Of a DNA stretch of 57,118 nucleotides, positions 22,985 to 33,929 are shown piece by piece (within the stretch, counting starts at the first letter, position 1; the number at the start of each line of letters is the position of its first letter). The stretch covers positions 34,633,246-34,690,363 of the forward strand of contig NC_049979.1 in assembly GCF_000003815.2 (NCBI RefSeq). Direction: 5' to 3'. Under the pieces are notes generated by a model. The model was not told the DNA's origin and ran no database searches. It was given only the letters and a program-made list of their open reading frames with translations. This DNA is from Branchiostoma floridae. Lineage: Eukaryota > Chordata > Leptocardii > Amphioxiformes > Branchiostomatidae. The translations under genes and the position numbers were made by a program.

Positions 22985-24036
22985 CCTCAAGGGCAATACT
23001 AGTTATATGTTATAATTGTGTTTACTATAAAAGAACTCCAGATATTGTAAATGATTTTTGTTACTAGTAACGTCTCAGGAGCGAGCCTTATACTGTTGTT
23101 GGCGAATAGCGTAAACATAAGGAGATGCATATTATGCAAATCAGGACATTTTCTACATAATAAAAGAGAACAACTTATGATTCAGCTGCAGAAAATGATG
23201 TAGTATTGATTATAATACTGTGGCATAAAGACTAAAATAGCAGATGTCACTGGTCAGTAAGGTAAGAACAGTAGGGTAAGAACAGTAGGGTAAGAACAGA
23301 AGGGTAAGAACAGTAGGGTAAGAACAAACATATGTCAGTGGGCCGTTGAAAACTGTTCCCAGGTTTGACCACTCCAATGGTTTTGTTTGTGGGTTCTTGC
23401 TCTTCCTAAAAGAGCTATGAACGGATATGCGAGGCTTTTCTTCGTTGCTTTGACAAACGTATCAGTTACATATGATTTCGGATAGAAGACACGATAACAT
23501 AACTTATAAGAACACAATTTATTTATTAGTTTCCATGACCTTTTGTTTACAGTCTTCATCAACTTCACATTGACTTCCTTCGGGAAATCGACTTTCTTTC
23601 CTTCATGAATGGTTCCATTCTAATTACCATTCAGAATTGCAACTTGTGGCTCGTCATTACTACAAACGATGAATGTATTAAGTATCGAATTAGTTATTTT
23701 AATATGTGAAGTGCCTTAAGACAATGTTCTTAAAGTACACTTAATTTATTCATCAATTACTTATTGATGAGAAAACATTAAGATGATGGCCTTTGCCAGT
23801 CAAGATGTCACTTTTTTCAAAATGCTATTCTCGTGAAAGATACCGTAATTTCTCTTATACATCAGCATCTACCGTAGCCTGGGTGACAACTGACTCTGTC
23901 CTTTCGCATACTGACGCCCAAGGCTACATCTAAAGCTGCCTAATAGAAAACATTTAACTTTCCCGTTGCAAAACACACCGGATCATCTAGAACTACTTCT
24001 TTGGAACATTACCCTGACTCAAGCTTTAGTTAAAAC
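22985..24036. repeat. Segmental duplication block P2 (3' flank of lectin gene B)
   Basis: Near-identical copy of 17206-18239. It is now separated from gene B by the 4.2-kb transposon that follows directly. Confidence 0.88.
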
Positions 24037-24589
24037 AAGCACAGCACGAAAACAACTTTTTAAGCAAAGTTTCAGAGATACGTATAAAGCCCTTAAAGGT
24101 GGAGAAATATTTCAGCAGATTTTAAGATCTATCAAAGGCATCGGAAACATACATTTGGCATTTACGGAAGATTTAAGCGTTTGTAAATCTAACTTAATCT
24201 GTTGTGTTTCTTTGCGTGAATTTTACATGTATTTTAGTATGCCGAAAAGACAACTTAAATGTCTCAAAAATATTTTCTGTCAAAACGGACAAATACCGTT
24301 TCTCTAGATCTGTTACAAAATACATGTTAACCGGCTAAGTCAAATGTAATAATCCTTTGTCTGGTGTTAGATAAAACATTGCGTCATCTGTTTTATAACA
24401 GTGGCAAGATTTACAGTCAAAACTGAAAATTATTGCGCTTTCTGGTACAAAATGTTATGTTTATACCTCAGCAAATACAAATACAATACAATACAAAGTC
24501 AAATACAATAATCTTCTGTGTTTTTTAGCTATTCCGAAAGCGTTTGACGTATTCAAACTTTCTGTGCACAAGGTTTAATTCGAACAGGG

Positions 24590-26090
24590 GAGAACCTCTC
24601 ACGGTTAGCTTATATGCGCTATTTTACGTTATATGAAATGTTGCGGATACCATGGTCAATATTGACCGAAGGATGCCATATATATATAATTTATTTCGAA
24701 CCGTCATTTACGCAAAGAAGGGAAGACCTCCCCCGTTAATATATTTGCCAAGACGTATATGAAATGTTGCGTATTTCATTTGAACATACGACATGTTTAT
24801 TCTTTGAATCAGCGCAGTTTAAGCGAACTAGGGGAGACCTCCCCCGTTTAGCTTATATGTTGCCAAAACGTATATGAAATGTTGCGTATTTCTTTTGAAC
24901 ATACGACATGTTTAATCTTTGAATCCGCGCAGTTTAAGCGAACTAGGGGAGACCTCCCTTGTTTAGCTTATATGCTGCCAAAACGTATATGAAATGTTGC
25001 GTATTTCTGTAAAACATACAACAAGTTTAATCTTTGAATCCTCGGGAGACCACCCCCGTTTAGCTTATATGTTGTCAAGACGTATATGAAATTTTGCGTA
25101 TTTCTGTAAAACATACAACATGTTTAATCTTTGAATCCGCGCAGTTTAAGCGAACTAGGGGAGACCTCCCCCGTTTAGCTTATATGCTGCCAAAACGTAT
25201 ATGAAATGTTGCGTATTTCTGTTGAACATACGACATGTTTAATCTTTGAATCCGCGCAGTTTAAGCGAACTAGGGGAGACCTCCCCCGTTTAGCTTATAT
25301 GTTGCCAAAACTTGACGTATATGAATTGTTGCGTATTTCTGTAAAACATACGACATGTTTAATCTTTGAATCCGCGCAGTTTAAGCGAACTAGGGGAGAC
25401 CTCCCCCGTTTAGCTTATATGCTGCCAAAACGTATATGAAATGTTGCGTATTTCTGTTGAACATACGACATGTTTAATCTTTGAATCCGCGCAGTTTAAG
25501 CGAACTAGGGGAGACCTCCCTTGTTTAGCTTATATGTTGCCAAGACGTATATGAAATGTTGCCTATTTCTGTCGAACATACGACATGTTTAATCTTTAAA
25601 TCCGCGCAGTTTAAGCGAACTAGGGGAGACCTCCCCCGTTTAGCTTTTATGTTGTCAAGACGTATATGAAATGTTGCGTATTTCTGTAAAACATACAACA
25701 TGTTTAATCTTTGAATCCGCGGAGTTTAAGCGAACTAGGGGAGACCTCCCCCGTTTAGCTTGTATGCTGCCAAAACGTATATGAAATGTTGCGTATTTCT
25801 GTTGAACATACGACATGTTTAATCTTTGAATCCGCGCAGTTTAAGCGAACTAGGGGAGACCTCCCCCGTTTACCTTATATGTTGCCAAGACGTATATGAA
25901 ATGTTGCGTATTTCTGTTGAACATACGACATGTTTAATCTTTGAATCCGCGTAGCTTAAGCAAACTTGGGGGCACTACCCCCGTTTTATCTATTGGCTAA
26001 TACCGTCTCAAAGGTTTTATGAAACGTTGCCTTTTTCTGCTGAACATACGGCATGTTTGAAGCGCAGTTTCTGCGAACAGGAGGAGACCC
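24590..26090. repeat. Left subterminal array of the 4.2-kb transposon, ~114-bp unit, about 11 copies
   Basis: CGTATATGAAATGTTGCGTA recurs at about 24757, 24869, 24983, 25081, 25195, 25317, 25430, 25546, 25662, 25777 and 25893. Each unit also holds GTTTAATCTTTGAATCCGCG and AGGGGAGACCTCCC. The outer copies are more degenerate than the middle ones. Confidence 0.9.
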
Positions 26091-27229
26091 TTTCCTTTTT
26101 ATTTTCTACCGCATATATGTTCTGAAATTCCAGGGTCTAAATCAGGGTGAGGCCGCCTGTTTTCTTTGTGGCAAGTTGACACTCGAGCTAAGAGACGGTA
26201 GAAATCCCGACTACTGCTATGAATCTCCGCGACTCAACCTCTGCTTGAAGAATAAGGATGTAGTAGGTATAGCGTTTTGTGCAGTGAGTTGTGTTTTCTC
26301 TATAAAACGGCAAGCAGTTCTTACTACAGGTAAATGTACGAAATATGTTTATTTCTTTATCTACAAGCAAGCGTCGAGAAAGAACAGTTTGTGCACACAG
26401 GCGGTGTCTTCTCGTGTTGCTCGTGTTTGTTTGGGTTAATTATGGTGATATGCGTGGGCAGGCAAGATGTAAATTTATTCAGCGTTATTTCGTACTCGCC
26501 ATGGGGCGCACGCCCCCGTCCGTCCAAGGAGGTTGAACTTCCTTGGTCCGTCTGTGGCACGGCTGTGTCATGTGATAGGATGTATCCAATGGCAGAAAAG
26601 AGTGGGGGGTTCAAATTTACGGGCCATACGTACGACAAGGAGCGGTTATTTTCCAGGCGTTCATTTTTTAAGAGAAGTATTGAAGAAAGTTTGGGCCTGT
26701 TCTAGCCCGCAAGTTGTGGCCGCGACACCGCTTTTACCGCCTAGGACCCCCGGTGACGGAATTTGACTCAAAGATACGAGGTGGCTATCATTCTGTAAAA
26801 GCTGTTGTTGTTGGAAATCGACACAGAATGGAAATCACGGCCCTTGTACCATCCGGATTAATAGAAGCCGACACTGCAAGCTGAACATGTTTCGCGTTCA
26901 CAGAATCCAGGACCATCCAACAGCACGAGTCATATCGGCCAGTACTTTAGATCTTACCGGATTCTTATTCCTGTGGTGACCAGATGGAACTGTACATGTG
27001 TGCTCTTTTTAACTTACGCCGAGACGCTTCACCCGACACTGGAAATGGGACTGTGGACTGCTGCACGGAATTGTGCAACCGTTGTGATTGTTTCAACTGC
27101 CGACTACATCAGAATGAAAGGCCACAAAACTTAGTAGGCTGTAGGTTTTTTTTACTTTTCCATGTAATATTTTCTCGTAAGTCAATAAAATTTCAAAGTT
27201 TCATCCATTGTATTTTCTTGCTTTGAAAT
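26091..27229 (+). other. Central segment of the transposon: possible transcribed cargo, unrecognised
   Basis: This part is not repetitive. A frame at 26053-26439 has a Cys pair (CFLCGK) and further Cys (YCYES, LCLK), but the left portion overlaps the repeat. Another at 26334-26705 ends in FFKRSIEESLGLF. A third frame, roughly 26905-27135, reads IGQYFRSYRILIPVVTRWN and ends at a stop. AATAAA at 27184 is followed by a T-rich tail, as for a plus-strand transcript. No frame matches a family I know. It may be captured host sequence or a decayed transposase; I cannot decide. Confidence 0.4.
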
Positions 27230-28060
27230 GTGCTAATGATTATTCTCCTAAAATGGCACTTATCCACACGTTATAATCAACTTAATGCACACGTATATGA
27301 GACGTACAGAGGGAACTTTAAACATGCCTTAAGGGTGTTTTAGTAAGTATTTATGACAACTTTAAGCTGCTAAAAAGAAAAATATAGACACATTAAATCC
27401 TCTTAATTCACACGTATATGAGACGTAAATAGGCTTTAGAGCAAATAAACGTGAAGTTTAAACATGTCTTAAGGGCGTTTTAATAAGTATTTATGGCAAA
27501 TTTAAGCTGCTGAAAAGGCACCTAAACACACGTTATAATCCACTTAATGCACATGTATATGAGACGTAAATAGGCTTTAGATCAAATAAACGTGAAGTTT
27601 AAACACGTCTTAAGGGCGTTATAATAGGTATTTATGGCAAATTTAAGCTGCTGAAAAGGCACCTAAACACACGTTATAATCCACTTAATGCAGACGTATA
27701 TGAGACGTAAATAGGCTTTAGATCAAATATACGTGAAGTTTAAACATGTCTTAAGGGCGTTTTAATAGATATTTATGGCAACTTTAAACTGCTGAAAAGG
27801 CACCTAAACACACGTTATAATCCTCTTAATGCACACGTATATGAGACGTAAAGAGGCTTTAGATCAAATAAACGTGAAGTTTAAACATGTCTTAAGGGCG
27901 TTTTAATAAGTATTTATGGCAACTTTAAGCTGCTGAAAAGGCACTAAAACACACGTTATAATCCACTTAATGCAATTGTATATGAGACGTAAAGAGGCTT
28001 TAGATCAAATAAACGTGAACTTTAAACAAGTTTTAAGGGGGTTTTAAAAATCATTTACGA
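27230..28060. repeat. Right subterminal array of the 4.2-kb transposon, ~140-bp unit, about 6 copies
   Basis: CGTATATGAGACGTA recurs at about 27293, 27413, 27553, 27694, 27834 and 27977. Units share TAAACATGTCTTAAGGGCGT and TTTAAGCTGCTGAAAAGGCA. It shares only the short ACGTATATGA core with the left array, in the same orientation. Confidence 0.88.
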
Positions 28061-28319
28061 CATCTTTAAGCTGCTTAAAGACAACGGGAAAACCGGAAAA
28101 TAAGGACTAACACGGACCTACAGAAAGACCACTTAAAGGCAATATTTACGTACTCGTATAAGTGGTGTATAGATCCGTAAAGGAGGAAAATACGTCAACA
28201 TTACGCATGGTTTCAGCATCCTTAAATACCGTTTTTCGTGCCGTGAAGCAAGTTTTACTTCGGGTGGTCTGAGAACGGTCGACCCGTTGCACAGTGGTGT
28301 TGAGAGCTCAGCTTGTCAC

Positions 28320-31300
28320 CTAGCCACGTCCTGTGAAAAGATGAACGAGATTGTAAGAAATAGACTAGTTTTACCGTAACAACAACTATGATGATCGAGT
28401 GATTTGGAAAATTTATTACTTGAGTGTTTTCACTAGAGTAATTTTAGGCTATGAAATGTTTGCGTGACGTACCTGGAGCGACTTGACAGATGAAACGCAT
28501 GTAGTAGTCGTCACATGTCGCCACCGCCCACTTGCCTTTCTGACCCCCGGACTTGGCGTAATAACCACAACCCTTGCCGTCAGGTTCTCCTGGAGCCCAG
28601 GAGGTAAACGTGCCCAGTGCAGAACCATCCAGCCACTTAAAGCCTCCTCTGCGCCGACTACGCAGGCCGAACCAGAAGCCATAATCGCTCACAGATGTGT
28701 ATAAAGAGACCAGGAAGGCGTTGGTCTCAGCGTCTCGGGGCATGGCGAGGGTACCACTATCTGCAAGACAGGCCGCTTTCGCTCCGTCGAAGTTTTCTGC
28801 ATTCCTGAAGACTTTGAAGCAGACGTCACGATGTTTTGTGTAACCTCCGGGACAAGATACTATAAGAAACATTTGGGAAGGAAGGAAGGAAGATTTGCTC
28901 GACGAGTTTTCTTTAATAGGCTTTGTCTATCTATGCAAAATTCTTACTGCAATACCGTTTTAAACATGAAATTAAGTAAGAAAAAAATAATTATACGGTC
29001 AGGTTTAAACACGCGATAGAATGTGTGTTTTACCTGCATGTTCAGCCGGTCCGGTACACTTGCACATCCCTTTTGGACCACGTGGCCCGACGGGTCCCAT
29101 TGGTCCTCGGGGCCCCACTGGTCCGGGTGCCCGTCCTTTCCCACTGGGCCAGCGGGGCCCGTGGCGCCCCTTTTCCCCGGAGGGCCAGGAGGCCCGGCAG
29201 ACACAGGACCAGTGGGCCCAATGGGTCCCCTCTCTCCCGGAGGTCCGGGAAGTCCGGTAGACACAGGTCCAGCTGGCCCAATGGGTCCCCTTTCTCCTGG
29301 AGGTCCGGGAGGCCCGGGAAGCATCTCACTCGGTTCGTTTCCTGAAAAGATTATCATAATCAAACTCCCAGTTCAAGAAGGCCCAGGCACATCTATGGGC
29401 CCAACGTTCTCGTTCGCAGCAAAGTGACGCGTCACATATGATCGACCTTGCAATCAGGCACATCTAAAATAAGCACGTTTTACCGTTGTCAGTTGTTCAA
29501 GAATATAAGACAAGTTCTTACCAACCACATCTAACCGTTATGTTGTTCAAGCACAGACCGTTCAAAGACCGCTCCAAACGCAAACTTCTTCACAAATGCA
29601 AGAAACCGTATTTTGGAAGATGCAGTTGTATTAGTCTACAGGTTGCATGGTCTGCTGGTATTGTATACTGTAGAATTACATCAGTACAATGTAAACTACA
29701 CAGTACTTACGATCCAGCTCCTGCACACGCGCTTGAAGTTTTCCCATCTCCTCTGAAAGCCTTCCCACGTCCTCAAAAATAGTGAATCTGACTGAATCAA
29801 CAAAACGATCACGAGCGATAAGTTGGCATAATACTGTCGTTTGAACAGAATTCCACAAGCATGATCTTTTAAGGTATATTTATTATATGAGTAAAATGAA
29901 ACTGACCAGCAAAATAGGACGATAGTACGGCGATGACCACGACGACAGCAGGACTTGCGATTTTCCACAACCCCTTGCATCGGCTGGCGCACTTACGCTT
30001 CTTTTTGGCCGCTGCTTTGGAGCATGGAAATTATTGAAAGCGTAAAACGATTCATTTTGTTGCATTTTGTCATATATCAACACTGTGTTGAAGTTTGGTA
30101 CAAGACGGACTGTACATATTGTGTTGACATTTGTAGAAGAAAGAAAACCTTCAGTCTATGTATACTGTAGATATTACTGTTACTGTTACACAAATAAAAT
30201 ATCCGATATTTTGTGGTAAATCACTAGATTTTTTGTAGACAATCTCGAGATCTTTCGAGACAATCTTGAGATATTTCATAAATTTTGCAAGTTCTTTGAA
30301 ATGATCTAAAGATTCTTTCCAGACATCTCATGATATCGGACTTTCAAAATATCTTGAGATTTAGGATCTTAGAATTTTTCTAAAACATCTTAGGATCAAA
30401 TCGACACATCTCAAGATTAAGTCATAACATCTCAAGATTCAACACCAAATCTTAAGAGGTTTGGCATAAATTATAAGATTTTTCTTTAATTTTCGAAGAA
30501 GCGTGAATAGTCCCACCGGGGGACATTATGATCAGTGGAGTATCAGAGAAGTTTTTTTCACAAAATATCAGATATGTAAATTTAAGCTGTAAAAGGCTAC
30601 AAGCTTTAGTTCAAAGTGCTCTGCTCAGTCCAGTAGTAATCTGCTCACTGTTGTCCAGCACAACGGTCGACTTAGAACCAAAGCGAGATCCACAAAGCAA
30701 GACAAAGACAGGACGCCTTTACTTGAACGACGTTTTACCTTCCACGGGGGCGTTCTGAGGTTTGGGAAAACAATCAGTCTGAGGCTGCTGCTTTGGTGTG
30801 GTGTCTGGAGGAAAATTACAGATTTTTAAAAAAGAATTAAAGCTAAAACGTTCAGGAAAACATCTAAAATGATAAATAACGGTTAACAGCCTGTGCCTTT
30901 GATTTAAATCAATTACCCAATTGCCAATCCATTTTCAAACTTTGAAAGACGTGGTAATATTGTAGATAATAATAACAGTGTGTTCAAGTTTAAAAGGGTG
31001 CCGACGATTTGCTTTTAAAAAATTGGTTTTGTATCAAATACAAAAACAGTCGACGTAAAACCAAAGCGAGAACCACGCGCACAAAGCCAGATAAGAACAG
31101 GATACTTTCAATAAAAACACTTTACCGTCAATGGATTCGTACACAGAGTTCGGAAAACAATCAGTCTGAGGCTCCGACATGGGTGTGGTGTCTAGAGGGG
31201 GGAAAACTATAGAAATGTAACTTAGGGTGGGCAAGGAGCTTTTATCAGGAGGCCTGATAAAAGGTCCTTGGGGTGAGAAAGCTACTCAATTGGGAGAAAT

Positions 31301-31696
31301 ATTGATAGCAATATAAAAAAAACACGTCAGTGAAATAAAAAGCACAGGAAGATTGTTAAGACTTGACAGGAACTCCGCATATTACCAATACCAAACGGAG
31401 ACACTCCTTACTATACATTCTCCTCCCTTCAAGGAGGCGGAACATATTTTGCAAAATATCATGACATCGGATTTAGGCAATACGTAGTCTCCTTGCCTCA
31501 TGGCGTTTGAGAAGGAAAGCAAACGTCTGCTTAGGCAAAACGTGACAACAAACCACCACTGTGATCAGCATGTTTGCAGTCATTTTGGCTGATTTGTATA
31601 GCTTTTATGAGAAAAGGTAAAGACTATCTGAAGAAAATGACAAAACATACCAGCATCTGTGTCACCAGTCTGGGACTGCTGCTGCTCCTCCGACAT
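28320..31696 (-). pseudogene. Lectin gene B: near-identical copy of gene A with a 1-bp frameshift in the collagen exon
   Basis: Exons by homology and splice sites: 31696-31651, 31191-31126, 30804-30739, 30011-29907, 29791-29711, 29341-29034, 28859-28473, 28330-28320. All lengths equal those of gene A except the collagen exon, which is 308 instead of 309. One G:C is missing at about 29129 (GGGTGCCCG against GGGTGGCCCG in A). Translation leaves the Gly-X-Y pattern after GKDG (about residue 192) and the lectin exon would be read out of frame. The lectin exon itself is identical in protein sequence to that of A, and splice sites and start are intact, so the loss is recent or a sequencing/assembly error. 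A 4.2-kb transposon lies about 75 bp past the stop codon, likely in the 3' UTR. If the frameshift is an error, B would be a second functional gene. Confidence 0.82.
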
Positions 31697-32021
31697 GATG
31701 TCCTCTTGTCCAGTTTCAAAAACACGTCCTACACCTGGCAAGGCGCTTGTCTTCTATAGTGTGCCCCCAGACTCAAAGAAATAAGAAGTCTTAGATCACG
31801 ACATCAGAAACAAAAGCATTTCATGTAAGCTTGGTAACAAAGACCGCCCACATGCAGGCCATTTATGTAAATATTCATGTAATCGGTTTGGTTTCTAAAT
31901 ACTGAAAATGAATTTTCAAGAAACAGCTCCTCAAAGGAATCCACTGTAGGGCTGGACATGTTAGAAAGACCTGTAGGGATTTAAAACATTAGAAATTACT
32001 CGTTCCTGATGTTTTTCTCTC
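31697..32021. other. 5' flank of gene B, with the empty target site of the foldback element
   Basis: GTCCTAC occurs once at 31726-31732, in the context CAC-GTCCTAC-ACCTG. At the same position ahead of gene C, the 12.5-kb foldback element lies between two GTCCTAC copies. Confidence 0.75.
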
Positions 32022-32577
32022 ATCCTTGGTGCTGAACACCATCCGCATCTGGTAAGCACACCTGTCCCTTTTGCTGAACACCATCCACACACAGGTAAAC
32101 ATACCCTTCCCTGATGCTGAACGCCATTCACACACAGGTAAACATACCTGTCCCTGGTGCTGAACACCATCCACACACCGGTAAACATACCCTTCCCTGT
32201 TGCTGAACACCATCTACACACAGGTAAACATACCCTTCCCTGTTGCTGAACACCATTCACACACAGGTAAAAACACCTGTCCCTGGTGCTGAACACCATC
32301 CACACACAGGTAAACATACCCTTCCCTGATGCTGAACGCCATTCACACACAGGTAAACATACCTGTCCCTGGTGCTGAACACCATCCACACACCGGTAAA
32401 CATACCCTTCCCTGTTGCTGAACACCATCTACACACAGGTAAACATACCCTTCCCTGTTGCTGAACACCATCCACACACAGGTAAACACACCTGTCCCTG
32501 GTGCTGGACACTTTCCACACACAGGTAAACAAACCTGTACATGTTGCTGAACAACATCCACACACAGGTTGCATACC
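32022..32577. repeat. 42-43 bp minisatellite, about 13 copies
   Basis: Unit close to GCTGAACACCATCCACACACAGGTAAACATACC plus CTTCCCTGTT or TGTCCCTGGT. Two variant types alternate, and a block of five units is repeated at a 213-bp spacing (32111 against 32324). The long minus-strand frames across it are a consequence of the 42-bp period. Confidence 0.92.
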
Positions 32578-33107
32578 TTTTCTTCGAGCTAAACATTGTT
32601 AAAGGACATTTTCAACTTTCTATACCGTGTCGCCCTCCTGTCTATTACTTCGATACCCTGTTCTACTACATGCAGACCGTTGAGCGATAAAAAGTCGATT
32701 TCTGTGACCTGTATCGTTATGACTTTAGGAATTGAATGTGATCTATGATGTTAAATTGTGACTTCGAAACAAAGAGGAGGTTTTATCAACATAAAACCTC
32801 CTTGAATCTGAACATTCTACAGTCATGATGTTTGGCGACGCCTCAGGGACATGCCTGTTGTGTTTACTTTAAAATGATTCCAGATGTTGTAAATGGATTT
32901 TTGCCGACGCTTAGGAAGCGAACCTAATGTTATACTATTGTAGGTGATGATTAATAAAATGAGATGTTTATTATTCAAATTAGGCCATACTGTACATAAT
33001 GAATGGCATAACTGCAGTCTATGTTGCAGCTGCAGTCTATGAGGTCTATAGAGACTGTAGACTATACTATTCCAGCATAGAGCTGTCACATGCCAGCAGG
33101 ACAACAA

Positions 33108-33240
33108 ACATATGACAATGACAATGACAATGACAATGAAGTTTATTGCATATTCATGCCCCATTGGGGCTAAATGCTGTCAGATTGGTACAAAGCCAAA
33201 TTAAAGGGAGTAAACGGAAAACTATACATATAAAGTACGG
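33108..33240 (-). mobile_element. LINE 3'-end fragment with (CATTGT)n tail
   Basis: On the minus strand the sequence ends GCAATAAACTTCATTGTCAT and continues as CATTGT repeats, typical of CR1/L2-like 3' ends. There is no coding part left. It lies in the diverged flank between genes B and C. Confidence 0.6.
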
Positions 33241-33929
33241 GCGGTTGAAACCTGGTCCCTGATTTCAGAACACCAGGGGGTTGTTTGTACGTTCTGGTTG
33301 CTCAGCTATGAATGTCTATTTCAGGTTTCTGTCTCTTGTGTAGTTAGGCGCATATGAACTATGATAGAACAACCAAGTTTACGTAATAAATAGCGACGCA
33401 ACGACCTTCAATTTAATCTCCATTTTTTAAAATTAATTTTCATAACCCCTCGTTCAAGTTTCTCAGTTTACATTCGATCTGGGAATCTACTTCATTCCTG
33501 TTGTACAACACAGTTTCCTCATATATATCACAGAGAATTAGAACTCAGATCTAGTCATCACGTCGAGTTATGTTGGAATATGTGGAATAAATGATTAGAT
33601 ATTTCAATATGTGCGGTTCCTAAAGACAATGTTCTTGAAGTACAATAACGCTGTTAACTTAAGATAAATAAAGAAATCTTTTATACATGAACATCTACTA
33701 CAGCCTGGGTACCATCCTCCGTATTTACAGCTGGCTCTTCCTTGTCGTTAACTGGTATTCCAGACTACATGTACATTTGACCAGATAAACGTGACTTTTT
33801 CGTTGAAAAATACATCAGAACATCAAGAACTACTTCATGAAGACAACTGCCCTGGCCCCTGATACTTGGTTTAACCAGCGATGTTCACTAAGGGTGGTCA
33901 GAGAACAGTAGCACAGCGGTGTCGAGACC

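Larger units (their letters stand above)
24040..28245. mobile_element. 4.2-kb DNA transposon with CAC...GTG ends (CACTA/CMC-like, non-autonomous)
   Basis: Both ends start CAC(A/G)GCACGAAAA as inverted repeats of about 13 bp. AAG lies immediately outside both ends (24037-24039 and 28246-28248). Unit A has the same flanks joined with a single AAG (18240-18242), so this copy shows the empty site. CAC termini with a 3-bp duplication and large subterminal arrays point to the EnSpm/CACTA group of the CMC superfamily; that placement is inferred, since no transposase was recognised. Inside are a left ~114-bp array, a central segment with a polyadenylation signal, and a right ~140-bp array. The element sits in the 3' flank of lectin gene B. 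Confidence 0.82.

Noticed and set aside
24590-26090. Regular ~114-bp repeats suggestive of a CRISPR-like array
   Set aside because: Whole units are repeated with no unique spacers, the period is too long, and the array lies inside a eukaryotic transposon.
17206-31750. Units A and B as two haplotypes misjoined in assembly
   Set aside because: Not excluded, but B has its own transposon, minisatellite and indels, and the joint at 22984/22985 continues into diverged older flank, which fits a real tandem duplication better. Long reads would decide.
31961-32574. Long minus-strand frames with repeated VCLPVC-type peptides
   Set aside because: They arise because the minisatellite unit is mostly 42 bp, a multiple of three. 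Start codons and frames shift between overlapping versions.
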